The notes: generated by a model from the sequence alone, not told the origin. Positions 24,669 through 34,181 are shown, counted from the first letter of the stretch. The stretch: 62,301 nt of DNA from an uncultured Collinsella sp. (GCA_902494625.1 CABUUB010000004.1:1-62301), one strand, 5' to 3'. Program-made: numbers and translations.

Positions 24669-25388
24669 TTAGGACTTGAAAATAAAGTTTTGATAAGGGA
24701 TTCGCCCAGTTAAGACGGTGCGGCAGACAATTGAGATTAGTTTGCCTCCGGAGTCGTAAGCATAATGAGTCAGTTCGATGACCGGAAGTTTTGCAACACC
24801 ATAATTACTGGCTTCGGAATCGCTAAGCTGACGTGCTCTATAGCTTTCCCTAACAGATTGGATAGACTTGGACAAGTCGTCCATGATTCTGCTAAATGCC
24901 TGAAAATCTAACTGGTTATTCGGAACGCGCGACTTTGAAATGAAGAACGTATCAGCGCCTATGAAGCTGCCTTCAAGTTCGTAGGTCAATTCAAGACGCT
25001 GAATTTTGTCGCGACTTTGACATCCAAATTGTTGGAGCATCATTACGGAAATTGGACGACCTGATGTGAGGCCGCCGAAATGTTTGGTAATGGCATCTGG
25101 ATCAACGCCATCGCAATGGCTTGCAAAGTCAAAGTCTAAAAGTGAATTGAGCTCGCTAACGCGTTTCGGTGCAACAAACGACCCCTTACCTTGGATTCGA
25201 TAGATACTTCCACGACGCTCCAGCTCACTCATGGCAAGTCGGACGGTTGTTCTGCTTACGGCGTATTCGTCGCAGAGTTCCATTTCTGTTGGAAGTTTAT
25301 CGTCTGCTTGATATTCATCGACGATCTGCTTGAGCAGCGCGTCGGTGAGCTGTAAATAGAGTGGCCGTTTTTCGTGTGTATCGAGCAT
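24669..25388 (-). CDS. GntR-family (HutC-type) regulator
   Basis: 239 residues from the ATG at 25388, which has GAGG 6 bases upstream; ATG 25406 lacks one. Winged HTH (LPTEMELCDEYAVSRTTVRLAMSELERRGSI, RIQGKGSFV) plus a UTRA domain. Its GC is lower than its neighbours. It follows an unknown enzyme on the same strand, divergent from an EIICB. The palindrome ATTGTT-AC-AACAAT at 26430-26443 is a candidate operator. Confidence 0.86.
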   Translation of the reverse strand: MLDTHEKRPLYLQLTDALLKQIVDEYQADDKLPTEMELCDEYAVSRTTVRLAMSELERRGSIYRIQGKGSFVAPKRVSELNSLLDFDFASHCDGVDPDAITKHFGGLTSGRPISVMMLQQFGCQSRDKIQRLELTYELEGSFIGADTFFISKSRVPNNQLDFQAFSRIMDDLSKSIQSVRESYRARQLSDSEASNYGVAKLPVIELTHYAYDSGGKLISIVCRTVLTGRIPYQNFIFKS

Positions 25389-25460
25389 TAGAGCCTCAGT
25401 TTGCATGTTGGTTATACCTGATGGTTGCCTCAGTCGGGATGTAACGTGGGCAAGGTAACC

Positions 25461-26381
25461 TTAACGTATCACAGAGCGGCTCAGCATGACGATCTGATGC
25501 CTGTATCCACGAAGGGCTTGTCCGAGCGTGAAGATATTCTGGGGCAGGCAAATACCGTTCATGGAGTCCCCGATATGTTGGAGGTCAGCGCCGGCTGCTT
25601 TTGCTGCAAGGCCTATTTTCTTAATGGTCTCGCTGTCGCAGGAGTCTTGACTCGTCCCGTTCGCCGCCATGACGAGAACCTTCTCTTCAATTGACTTGCC
25701 TACGTTGTGGGATCGTACAAAGTCTACGATGGCGCGCAGGTCTGCTTCTTGGAAGCAAGGGACGGTGTAGGGGGCTGGCACGAGAAGGATATCGACGCCG
25801 AGGTCAACAAACTTGCGCGCAATTTCGAGCGTCATGACAGGTTCCGCAACGCCCGCTCCATGCATTTTTCCGGCTATGACCAGGCCATTGAAATGCTCTT
25901 TGGAGAGTTTAATCGAATGGGCGATTGCATCGTTGGAGACGCCGGTTCCAGGGTTGCCCGTCAGGCAGATAAAATCAAATCCGAGTTCGTTAGCCTTTTC
26001 TAAGGTCTTGGGAGAGACGCGACGACCCATGGGGATTTCCGTTCGGGATTCAGACATCTCTGCCTCGTTATCAACTGGCTCCAGATTGACGCCAATGGGC
26101 CTTCCGCATGCTCGCTTCACCCAAGTGACCGGGTTTTCATTGAGATCATCTGGAATACCGGCAATAACTGGATCGAACACATCGAGCGCGTTAAACAGAA
26201 GCAGGTCGGCACCTGCGGCACGTTCGATTTCTGCATTAGTAACGCCGCCGAGAAATTGGGAAGAGGGTACGTTTTCCGCCATGATGGTACGTCCCTCGGA
26301 AGCCAGAATTGCCTGTTTTAGATCCATGGATGACGTGGCGGCAAAATCGGATGCGGACATGTTCAGTAATCGTTTGGGCAT
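25461..26381 (-). CDS. Barrel-like protein of unknown function linked to a PTS
   Basis: 306 residues. Features are MPKRLLNMSASDF at the start, GADLLLFNALDVFDP, GFDFICLTGNPGTGVSNDAI, GKMHGAGVAEP and VMAANGTSQDSCDSETI. The pattern of strand-loop-helix repeats suggests a TIM barrel, perhaps the uncharacterised family sometimes labelled PEP phosphonomutase-like or DUF7916. It is divergent from the EIICB at 26738 and upstream of a GntR gene, so it may act on that transporter's product. Confidence 0.65.
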   Translation of the reverse strand: MPKRLLNMSASDFAATSSMDLKQAILASEGRTIMAENVPSSQFLGGVTNAEIERAAGADLLLFNALDVFDPVIAGIPDDLNENPVTWVKRACGRPIGVNLEPVDNEAEMSESRTEIPMGRRVSPKTLEKANELGFDFICLTGNPGTGVSNDAIAHSIKLSKEHFNGLVIAGKMHGAGVAEPVMTLEIARKFVDLGVDILLVPAPYTVPCFQEADLRAIVDFVRSHNVGKSIEEKVLVMAANGTSQDSCDSETIKKIGLAAKAAGADLQHIGDSMNGICLPQNIFTLGQALRGYRHQIVMLSRSVIR

Positions 26382-26737
26382 TGTTACTTCCTTTGACTAG
26401 AACGACAGGCTTGTGACATTGTCTCTAATATTGTTACAACAATATATTCAATATGTTATATCCAATCGGTGAACGGTTGCAAGCTTATTGTATTGCTCGG
26501 AAAAAATAGCCTTTAGCTGGGAAAACATTATATTAATCAACTACCGTTCACCGAATAAGTATTTGAATTCTTGACATATCGACAAAGCGGAAAAAGAATT
26601 GGTTATGACAAATCGCGCAAATGATATTACATTTCGCACAAGAACGTATTCACTTACATAAGTGGATACAAACGGGGACGACGACGGTTGAGTCCGGATA
26701 AATCGTTGTGTGCCCGGGAATCATGAAAGGATGTGTT
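26382..26737. promoter_or_regulatory. Divergent control region of the GntR/EIICB module
   Basis: Holds ATTGTT-AC-AACAAT (26430-26443), GGTGAACGGT (26468-26477), its inverted copy ACCGTTCACC (26543-26552), and TTGACA (26571-26576) with a weak AAGAAT 17 bp later, reading to the EIICB. The second site would sit near -58, an activator-like position. Confidence 0.55.
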
Positions 26738-28432
26738 ATGGACGCTATCGTCAAATTCCTTGAAAAACACCAGCCCCTCTTCGACAAAATCTCGAGGAAC
26801 ATTTATCTGGTGGCGATTAAGGATGGCTTTCTCTCGAATATGCCAATTGTGCTGTTCTCGAGCCTGTTCCTTCTTCTTTCGACGCTCCCTGCCTATGTAG
26901 GCATCACGCTTCCGTCTGAGGTGCTGGATTTCTTCAATAAAATCTATGCATATACCATGGGACTTCTTGGCATTATGGTGGCCGGCACCACGGCGAGCTC
27001 ACTTGCCATGTCGATGAACCGTCGCATGCCTTCGGGTAAATCTCTCAACCCCACCTCGTGCATGGTTTGTGCCATGTGCGGCATGCTCTTGCTATCGGTG
27101 ACGAACGATGTTGTCTCGATTGGCGGAGCAGATACATCTGTTTTTGAAACCGGCTATATGGGAACCAAGGGTTTTCTCGCTGCGTTCGTAGCCGCATTCT
27201 TGACCGTTAATATCTATAAGGTGTGCATTAGCCATAATGTGACGATCAAGCTTCCCAAAGAGGTCCCTGGCTCTATTGCGCAGAGTTTTCGCGATATCTT
27301 TGCATTTGGGTTTTCGATCCTTGCGTGCGCTTTTATCGATCTTGCGAGCCGCAAGCTGCTTGCTGTGCCGTTCGCCAATTTGGTATCCGCTCTCATCTCG
27401 CCGCTGTTCTCCGCGGTCGACACCTATCCTGGCATGGCGCTTATCGAAGGCGCGGTCGCGCTTTTCCAATTTATGGGTATCCACGGTGCTTCGGTTGTCA
27501 TGAGTCCGATCAATGCTGCGCTCTACGGCAATACCGTTACCAATCTTGAGGTTTTCCAAGCAGGTGGACACCCGTCAATTGCTCTCACGCAGGACTTTAC
27601 AAGCTTCATCGGCGGTCTGGGCGGTTCTGGCTGCACGTTCATCGTTCCTATTATCCTGATCATGTTTATGCGCTCCAAGCAGCTTAAAGCCATGGGCAAG
27701 GCATCGATTATCCCGGTGATTTTTGGAGTTAACGAGCCCGTTATCTTCGGTATGCCGATTGTTCTCAATCCCTATATGTTCGTGCCCTTCCTAGTGGCTC
27801 CTATGGTCAACGCCATTATCGGTAAATTTTTCATTGACGTCATTGGAATGAACGCCCCCATGTATACCATGCCGTGGGCGCTTCCCGGCCCAATTGGTGC
27901 GTTCCTCACCACGGGTCTCGATCTGCGTTCTCTCGTATTGATGGCAGTGCTGTTGGTCGTCGACTTTGTGATTTACTATCCGTTCTGCAAGGCGTATGAC
28001 CATCAGCTTTGTTTGGAAGAGTCTGCAAAGGAGACTGCAGGAACCTCGGATGCAGATGCTATTGCCGCACAGGAAAATGTCGCAAAAGCTCTCGAGGCGG
28101 TAAAGGACAAGGCGGAGCAGATCCGCGTGCTTGTGCTTTGCCAGGGTGCCGGCACTTCGACTCTCTTGGCAAATGCTCTTCGCGAAGGTGCCGCTGCTAA
28201 GGGTATCGATCTGGTTTCTCAGTCCGGTGCGTACGGAAGCCACTATGAGACGATGGATCAGTACAACGTGATTGTTCTGGCGCCCCAGGCACGCATGTAC
28301 TATGACGCTATGAAGGCCGATACCGATCGCCTTGGAATTAAACTGCTCACCACAAGGGGCAAGGAGTATATCGACCTTACCAACGATCCCGAAGGTGCAA
28401 TTGACTGGATCGTTCAGGAGCTGGCCAAATAG
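26738..28432 (+). CDS. PTS EIICB, lactose/cellobiose family (module 0)
   Basis: 564 residues from the ATG at 26738 (AAAGGATG upstream). The EIIC domain (about 1-430) starts MDAIVKFLEKHQPLFDKISRNIYL and has GVNEPVIFGMPIVLNPY. A linker leads to EIIB, with the phosphocysteine near residue 468 in VLVLCQGAGTS. Transport and phosphorylation need an EIIA; the only one visible is at 45400. No 6-phospho-glycosidase is next to it, unlike the three later modules, so its substrate may differ. Confidence 0.9.
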   Translation: MDAIVKFLEKHQPLFDKISRNIYLVAIKDGFLSNMPIVLFSSLFLLLSTLPAYVGITLPSEVLDFFNKIYAYTMGLLGIMVAGTTASSLAMSMNRRMPSGKSLNPTSCMVCAMCGMLLLSVTNDVVSIGGADTSVFETGYMGTKGFLAAFVAAFLTVNIYKVCISHNVTIKLPKEVPGSIAQSFRDIFAFGFSILACAFIDLASRKLLAVPFANLVSALISPLFSAVDTYPGMALIEGAVALFQFMGIHGASVVMSPINAALYGNTVTNLEVFQAGGHPSIALTQDFTSFIGGLGGSGCTFIVPIILIMFMRSKQLKAMGKASIIPVIFGVNEPVIFGMPIVLNPYMFVPFLVAPMVNAIIGKFFIDVIGMNAPMYTMPWALPGPIGAFLTTGLDLRSLVLMAVLLVVDFVIYYPFCKAYDHQLCLEESAKETAGTSDADAIAAQENVAKALEAVKDKAEQIRVLVLCQGAGTSTLLANALREGAAAKGIDLVSQSGAYGSHYETMDQYNVIVLAPQARMYYDAMKADTDRLGIKLLTTRGKEYIDLTNDPEGAIDWIVQELAK

Positions 28433-28469
28433 TGGATGCACTTCGTCGTTGATTCGTCGGTGTATGGTA

Positions 28470-28506
28470 CGGCCCCGCAGCTTATTGAGCTGCGGGGCCG
28501 TATTTC
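28470..28506 (+). terminator. Terminator after EIICB module 0
   Basis: 13-bp arms 28470-28482 and 28488-28500, then TATTTCG. Confidence 0.85.
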
Positions 28507-28567
28507 GTTGAGTATCTAATTGAGACAATACGCGCAACCGTCGTGAGATCGCATTGGCGCTCTCCGA

Positions 28568-28990
28568 GTCACCGACAAACTGTCTTCCATCTATGTGACC
28601 AATTCGCTTTCGGCCTTTAGCCTGCTCGAGGCGCGCGAGGATTGCGAGCTGTGCCCGGTGGGCGGCATGTACCGTCGCCGCACCGCCGCCTTTGTGGGCC
28701 CCATGGCCGAGGATACCCTGCGCGCACTAGGGATTGACACGGCGTTTATCGGTGCCAACGGCATTCTGGACGGCGACGTGTCCACGTCCAACATGGACGA
28801 GGGCCGTATCCAGCAGCTCGCTTTTAGCAAAGCGGACTCGCGCTATCTGATCGCCGACTCCAGCAAGATCGGCAAGCGCGACTTCTACACCTTCTGCCGC
28901 TTGGACAATTTGGACGTCGTGGTGTGCGAGCCGGGTATTACCGCCGAGGATCGCGCCGCCATCGAGGAGCACGCGCAGGTCATTTGCTAG
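28568..28990 (+). pseudogene. Truncated copy of the DeoR regulator (C-terminal half)
   Basis: From VTNSLSAFSLLEARED to HAQVIC the frame matches residues about 125-254 of the DeoR at 23632 with few changes. The HTH is missing; upstream (28568 on) the frame is open but dissimilar. The downstream flank also matches (GGAGGACTTTT, GACGCGCAAATAA), so the copied segment runs past the stop. An isolated sensor domain could still be made from GTG 28595, but no good ribosome site is seen. Confidence 0.85.
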
Positions 28991-29095
28991 CTAGCGCAGC
29001 AGGAGGACTTTTGCCCTTGCCAGCGCGGGGTTACCGCTTCACAATGACGCGCAAATAACTTTGGGCAACAAGGATGAGGCTATTCTGAGATATGA

Positions 29096-30328
29096 CTAGA
29101 CTCCGTATCTCGTTTTTATGTCCCTTGAGAATGAATCGTAGTCTTCATAGAGCCCTTCTCTGCTTTCATCCTCGGCGTGGTTTACACGTTCAAGGAGCTT
29201 ATCCTTTGAAGCCTCTTTTGTTATTGCGGCCTCGCCATCGGGTATTGTGGCTTGCAAGAATAGTTCTAGAGCATGGACGTCTTTGAGTATGTAGCCCGTC
29301 GAACGACCCGCTCCTGTTTTTTCGATTGCGCTGCAACTAACAAGCTGGCCGAGGGTTCGTTTAACGGTTACCTCGCTGATATCGGGGCAGCTGGACCGGA
29401 TGTCGGATTTCTTAATGACGCCGGGTCTCTGTTGAAATAGAACAGCGATGCGCGCTTGCTTCGACATGGGACGAGTGCTTGATTCAATTAAGGTACGCTG
29501 CTCGAGCTGTCGGTAGGCGGCCAGGGTTGTTCCGAGCATGAAACGGATAAAGGGTACTTCGGTGTTTTGATTTTCATTCCATCCAGTGGAGCTTGCAGCG
29601 AGGGCGTTGTAGTAAAGCGCTTTGTTGTCTTCAATAAGTCGTTCGATGCTGATGTAACGCGCAACATCGTATCCAGTCTTTTCGAGCAGCAGCGTTGTAA
29701 GGAGCCGGCTCATCCTGCCATTGCCATCGTTGAAGGGATGAATGCTAACAAAATCGAAGATAAAGCGGAGCGATATAAGGAGGGGATCGCAAACTTGGCG
29801 AGATAAAGCATCGTTGAGGGACTGGCAGGCTTCTTTAATAAGTCCCGGGGTTGCTAGAGCCGAAGGGGGCCTAAAGCGCACAAATCGATTACCTTGATCG
29901 TCAATGGAGACGATTTCGTTATCGCCATCTTTCCAATGGCCTCCATACGAGATTGCCGTGTGCGCCATGAGGTCACGATGCAACTGCAGAATGACCGATG
30001 GCGTTACGGGAATGGAATCGTGTTGCTCGTGAATAAGCGACAGCACATCTCGGTATCCAGCGATTTCTTCCTCTGCGCGGGAGCTTGGCTTGGCGGAATA
30101 CGCCATGATCGCTTTGAGTCTTTTTTGGGTGGTAACAATTCCTTCAAGTCCGTTGGAGGATCGGGTGCTTTGGATCTTAGCCTCCTCCATTAGGGACGAT
30201 AGAAGCTCGGGTTTGACTTGACTCAGAGCAAGCTGACGGCCTTTATGCTCGCGTATCGAGAGGAGGAGGTTGGTGATTGGAGTTGCTTCGAGTTCCGCTG
30301 GGACTGTGGTGTAATCGAACTGGCGCAT
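29096..30328 (-). CDS. Fic-domain protein with N-terminal inhibitory helix and winged HTH
   Basis: 410 residues. The catalytic motif HPFNDGNGRMSR (197-208) is complete, so AMP transfer is expected. SSNGLEG (57-63) fits the class II inhibitory motif S/TxxxE(G/N) placed before the Fic core. The C-terminal third looks like a winged HTH (KKSDIRSSCPDISEVTVKRTLGQLV). Such proteins often control their own gene. Four copies of a GATACCGAAA element lie directly upstream of the start. Confidence 0.88.
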   Translation of the reverse strand: MRQFDYTTVPAELEATPITNLLLSIREHKGRQLALSQVKPELLSSLMEEAKIQSTRSSNGLEGIVTTQKRLKAIMAYSAKPSSRAEEEIAGYRDVLSLIHEQHDSIPVTPSVILQLHRDLMAHTAISYGGHWKDGDNEIVSIDDQGNRFVRFRPPSALATPGLIKEACQSLNDALSRQVCDPLLISLRFIFDFVSIHPFNDGNGRMSRLLTTLLLEKTGYDVARYISIERLIEDNKALYYNALAASSTGWNENQNTEVPFIRFMLGTTLAAYRQLEQRTLIESSTRPMSKQARIAVLFQQRPGVIKKSDIRSSCPDISEVTVKRTLGQLVSCSAIEKTGAGRSTGYILKDVHALELFLQATIPDGEAAITKEASKDKLLERVNHAEDESREGLYEDYDSFSRDIKTRYGV

Positions 30329-30336
30329 GCGGCTCC

Positions 30337-30411
30337 TTTCGGTATCACGAACATACTTTCGATATCATAATACCATTAAATGATACCGAAAGTATGTTCG
30401 TGATACCGAAA
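30337..30411 (-). promoter_or_regulatory. Inverted repeat at the fic start (operator)
   Basis: Arms 30337-30368 and 30380-30411 match at 31 of 32 positions with an 11-bp centre. Each arm contains two copies of the TTTCGGTATCA element, giving four half-sites. It begins 9 bp from the start codon. Confidence 0.8.
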
Positions 30412-30465
30412 ACTGGAAACCATGGTTCATAACTGCTTGGAAAGTTCGGATTTGACTATCTTATT

Positions 30466-30602
30466 GTCTCGATCTGTAACAGTTAGACGGTTAAAAGTGG
30501 GCTACGTGTTACAGATTGAGATCTTTCAGCCCTGGTCGCCCGTTCGTCTAAATCTATAACAGTTAGGATTGAAAATCCCTGCTAGATGTTACAGATCGAG
30601 AC
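30466..30602. repeat. Paired 57-bp palindromes, pair 2
   Basis: Units at 30466-30522 and 30546-30602, 80 bp apart, same 16-bp arms. Located between the 3' end of lacG module 1 and the fic promoter. Confidence 0.88.
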
Positions 30603-30625
30603 AAACGGCCTGCTCGGGCCGAGCC

Positions 30626-30674
30626 AAAAAAATCGGCCGCATGCGAACCCGTGGAGGGATTCGTATGCGGCCGA
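30626..30674 (-). terminator. Terminator of lacG module 1
   Basis: 15-bp arms 30633-30647 and 30660-30674. On the minus strand the stem runs into TTTTTTT. Confidence 0.9.
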
Positions 30675-30694
30675 CGGGTGGCATGCGGCTGAAA

Positions 30695-32116
30695 TTAGGC
30701 CATGAGCAGGCCGGTCTCCGCGACGTTCTTGTACCAGTACGCGCTCGCCTTGGGATAGCGCTTCTGGGTCTCAAAGTCGATGTAGAACAGGCCGTAACGC
30801 TTGTTATAGCCGTTGGTCCAGGAGAACTGGTCCTGCAGCGACCACACAAAGTAACCGTCGACGTTTACGCCGCCGTCGATTGCCTTGAGGATCCATGCGA
30901 GATGCTGGCGCATGTAGTCGATACGAGGGGCGTCGTCGATAAAGCCGTCCTCGAAGTCGTCCTTATAGCCCATGCCGTTCTCGGTGATGTAGATCTTCTT
31001 GTAGTTGGGGTAATCGTTCTTAATGCGCAGCAGCAGGTCGTAGAGGCCCTCGGGATAGATGATCCAGTCCCAATCGGTGGTGGGTATGCCTTCGCGCACG
31101 CATGCCTCGCCTACGCCCTTGAGGAACCAGCGCGAGGAGCCCTTGTCGCCGGTGCCATTGTGGTTGATGTCGTTTTCGCCCTCGGCGGCACGCAGGAACT
31201 GGCACTTGTAGGTGTTGACGCCCAGGCAATCGTTGTAGGGGAGCGCGGCGGTCAGCGCGGCGATGTCCTCGTCGCGGACGTCGAGCTCGCCGCCGGCGAT
31301 ATGGGCCAGCTTGGTTGCGGCCTCCATGGTATCGGCTGCATAGTGGCCGCGGAAGGTGGCGTCGAGTACCCAGCGGTTGTTGATGACGTCGGCCATGCGA
31401 GCTGCCTCGCAGTCGGCGGCATTGTTGGGGTTGAGGGGATACTTGGGCTCCAGGTTCTGGACAATGCCGATCTCGCCCTCAAAGCCGCCCTCATGGAAGG
31501 CGACGACAGCCTTGGCGTGGGCCACCATCATGTTGTGCATGAGCTGGAAGGCCTTGTCCAGGCGATACTTCTCGCCGTGCGGCCAGTTGCCGACGATAAA
31601 GCTGCCCTCGGCGGTCGCAGGAATCTCGTTAAAGGTAAACCAGTGCTTGACCTCGGTGAACTCGGCAAAGCAGAACTTGGCGTACTCGACAAAGGCATCG
31701 ATGGTCGTGCGCGTCAGGAAGCCCTCGCCGCCGTTCTGGTAGAAGACCTCGGGCGTATCGAAGTGATCGAGCGTGACATAGGGGATAACGCCGGCTTTGT
31801 TGCAGGTGGCGAAAAGCTCGTGATAGAAAGAGACGCCCTCGGGGTTAATCTCACCAGTGCCGTTGGGGAAGATGCGGCTCCAAGCGATGGAGACGCGAAT
31901 GCCGTTGATGCCGAAGCGCTGGCACAGGTCGATATCGACCGGATACTTGTTGTAGAAATCGCTTGCGGGGTCGGGGGAGAAGCGACCCTGAGCAGCCAGG
32001 AAATCGTCCCAGGGCACTTTGCCCTTGCCGTGCGTGCGGGTCTCGCCCTCAACCTGGTAAGCGGCGGTGGCGCCGCCAAACACAAAGCCGTCGGGGAACT
32101 GCATGGGGTTGGTCAT
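30695..32116 (-). CDS. lacG: GH1 6-phospho-beta-galactosidase-like enzyme (module 1)
   Basis: 473 residues. The acid/base Glu is in WFTFNEI and the nucleophile in YITENGMG. The phosphate-recognition loop FSWTNGYNKRYG has the Ser-Trp pair of LacG, where 6-phospho-beta-glucosidases have Ser-Ala. This argues for galactoside-6-phosphates. It follows its EIICB by 75 bases on the same strand, so imported phospho-disaccharide is cut at once. Exact specificity is not proven. Confidence 0.85.
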   Translation of the reverse strand: MTNPMQFPDGFVFGGATAAYQVEGETRTHGKGKVPWDDFLAAQGRFSPDPASDFYNKYPVDIDLCQRFGINGIRVSIAWSRIFPNGTGEINPEGVSFYHELFATCNKAGVIPYVTLDHFDTPEVFYQNGGEGFLTRTTIDAFVEYAKFCFAEFTEVKHWFTFNEIPATAEGSFIVGNWPHGEKYRLDKAFQLMHNMMVAHAKAVVAFHEGGFEGEIGIVQNLEPKYPLNPNNAADCEAARMADVINNRWVLDATFRGHYAADTMEAATKLAHIAGGELDVRDEDIAALTAALPYNDCLGVNTYKCQFLRAAEGENDINHNGTGDKGSSRWFLKGVGEACVREGIPTTDWDWIIYPEGLYDLLLRIKNDYPNYKKIYITENGMGYKDDFEDGFIDDAPRIDYMRQHLAWILKAIDGGVNVDGYFVWSLQDQFSWTNGYNKRYGLFYIDFETQKRYPKASAYWYKNVAETGLLMA

Positions 32117-32191
32117 GAGTCATCCTTTCTGTGGGATACGAATAGGGAGAGGTGCCCAAACTGGGGGTCCGGGCACCAACAGAGGGAGGAA

Positions 32192-33979
32192 CTAGTCGAG
32201 GTTCTCGCGGAGCCACTTGATGGCGCCGGCGGGGTCGCGAGTAAGGTCGATATATTCCTTACCGCGCGGGGCGAGCAGCTTAATGCCCAGGCGATCGGTG
32301 TCGGCCTTCATGTCGTTGTAATAGCTGCGTACCTGCGGGGCGAGCACGATGACGTCGTACTGATCCATGATGGCAGTGTGTTGGCCATAAGCGCCTGCGG
32401 AGGAAGCAATATTCTCTCCGGTCTGTGCAGCACCTTCCTTGATGGCGTTGGCAAGCATGGTAGAGGTGCCGGCGCCGGCGCACAGGACGAGGACCTTCAG
32501 GCCATCGACGTCCTTCTTAGCGGATGCGTCGGCGGCGGGCTCGGGCTGATCGGCGACAGGCTTGCTGTCGGCGGCAGCGGCGGTCGGCTCGGCGGCAGTG
32601 GTGACAGCGGCGGTCTGCTCGACAGCGGGCGCAGAGGTGCTGGCGGCAATGGCAGCGGCACCGTTGGACTCGAGACCCAGCTCGGCGGCGCGCTCGGCCT
32701 CCTGGTCGCAGAGCAGCTTATCGTATGCCTTCAAGAACGGCAGGTAGATGATGGCGTCCAGCAAGATGATGATCGCGACAAATACCAGGGCAATAAGCTG
32801 GAAGTTCGTGGTGATGAAAATGCCGATGGGGGCGGGGGTGGCCCAAGGCACCACGAAGGAGAAGCCATTCATGCCCACGTTATCGATAAAGAACTTGGCA
32901 ACACTCACGTTGACGCAGCCGGCGGCAACAAAGGGGATGAGCATGTAGGGGTTAAGGATCATCGGCGCGCCAAAGAGCAGCGGTTCGTTGACGGCGAAGG
33001 CAACAGGAACAATCGAGGCCTTACCGACGGCTTTGAGCTGCTTGGACTTCATAAAGAGAATCAGCAGAAGCGGCACGATGAACGTGGCGCCGGTGCCGCC
33101 GAATTCACCCACGAGCGACATGTTAAAGGTGAGGGAGTGGGCGGGGTGGCCGCCTGCCAGCAGAACCTGCAGGTTTTCGGCCTGGTTGGCAAGACGGATG
33201 GGGTCGATGCCCGGCTGGACGATCGAGGGGCCGTGGACGCCGATGAACCAGAAGAACGCGGTGGCTGCCTGGATAAGGATAAGGCCAGGATAGGTTTCTG
33301 CAGCGGTAAAGAGCGGGGAGAGCAGTTTGATAAGGAGCTCGGAGAACGGAACGCCCATGAGGTTGCGCACGACAACATCGATGATGCCGCAGATGATGAC
33401 AGCGCCGCCAAAGGGGATGATGTCGCGGAAGTTCTGAGCGATGGCGCCCGGAACCTCCTTGGGCAGCTTAATGGTCAGATCGCGCGAGACGCAGAACTTA
33501 TAGACCCACACGGTAATGAACGCGGCGATATAGGCGGAGAACAGGCCACGCGTGCCCATGCTGGTGCAGTCGAAGACCGAAAGCTCGGAGCCGTCGAGCT
33601 TGGTGGTGAACTGCGTAACGGCGAGCAGCAGCATGCTGCACTGGGCGGCTACCATGGTGGAGCCGTCGTTGAGCACCTTGCCGGCGGGCATGCGACGGTT
33701 CATGGAAGCCGTAAAGTTCTTGGCAGTGGTGCCGGCAACCATGATGCCCATGACGCCCATGGTGAAGTTGTATAGCTTGTTGCACCAGTCGATGAGCGGC
33801 TGGGGCAGCGTGATGCCGACTACGCCGGGAAGGGTGGCAATGAGCAGAAAGATCGAAGAGGTGAGGACGATGGGCATGCACCCAAGGAATCCGTCCTTAA
33901 TAGCCTGGAGGTAGATGTTCCTCGAGATCTTCTCAAAGAACGGCTGATGCTTTTCGAGCATCTTTACGATGGCGTCCAT
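32192..33979 (-). CDS. PTS EIICB, lactose family (module 1)
   Basis: 595 residues. LacE-like EIIC (MDAIVKMLEKHQPFFEKISRNIYLQ start, AVNEPLLFGAPMILNPY, IGVHGPSIV), then an unusually long Ala/Glu/Pro linker (about 445-495), and EIIB with the phosphocysteine in VLVLCAGAGTS. Operon with lacG downstream. Divergent LacI at 34255. No EIIA in the module. Confidence 0.9.
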   Translation of the reverse strand: MDAIVKMLEKHQPFFEKISRNIYLQAIKDGFLGCMPIVLTSSIFLLIATLPGVVGITLPQPLIDWCNKLYNFTMGVMGIMVAGTTAKNFTASMNRRMPAGKVLNDGSTMVAAQCSMLLLAVTQFTTKLDGSELSVFDCTSMGTRGLFSAYIAAFITVWVYKFCVSRDLTIKLPKEVPGAIAQNFRDIIPFGGAVIICGIIDVVVRNLMGVPFSELLIKLLSPLFTAAETYPGLILIQAATAFFWFIGVHGPSIVQPGIDPIRLANQAENLQVLLAGGHPAHSLTFNMSLVGEFGGTGATFIVPLLLILFMKSKQLKAVGKASIVPVAFAVNEPLLFGAPMILNPYMLIPFVAAGCVNVSVAKFFIDNVGMNGFSFVVPWATPAPIGIFITTNFQLIALVFVAIIILLDAIIYLPFLKAYDKLLCDQEAERAAELGLESNGAAAIAASTSAPAVEQTAAVTTAAEPTAAAADSKPVADQPEPAADASAKKDVDGLKVLVLCAGAGTSTMLANAIKEGAAQTGENIASSAGAYGQHTAIMDQYDVIVLAPQVRSYYNDMKADTDRLGIKLLAPRGKEYIDLTRDPAGAIKWLRENLD

Positions 33980-34080
33980 AGAGCTCCTTTGCTACTTGAT
34001 GCGCGATGCATGTGGATGGAACTGGTCGTCGATGGATGGTCAGGACTGCCCGGAAACCTTCCTGCTTAAGGAAGGCATTG

Positions 34081-34120
34081 CGAAATGACAACGTTGTCAT
34101 TTCGTTAATGACAACGTAAG
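34081..34120. promoter_or_regulatory. LacI operator, module 1
   Basis: A perfect 24-bp palindrome (34081-34104, centre TGACAACGTTGTCA) and a second partial site AATGACAACGTAAG (34107-34120). It lies in the divergent LacI-EIICB gap and is the likely site of the LacI at 34255. Confidence 0.8.
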
Positions 34121-34150
34121 ACATTTTTGGAAGAGCAACAAGGATATACG

Positions 34151-34181
34151 GGTGAGCGGTCGATATTGTCCGGTAAACGGT
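34151..34181 (+). promoter_or_regulatory. 21-bp tandem operator, module 1
   Basis: GGTGAGCGGT (34151-34160) and GGTAAACGGT (34172-34181), starts exactly 21 bp apart, between the LacI operator and the LacI gene. Confidence 0.7.

Noticed and set aside
28595..28990. Treating the DeoR fragment as a functional short gene
   Set aside because: It lacks the DNA-binding domain and a ribosome site, and is a clear partial copy of the gene at 23632.
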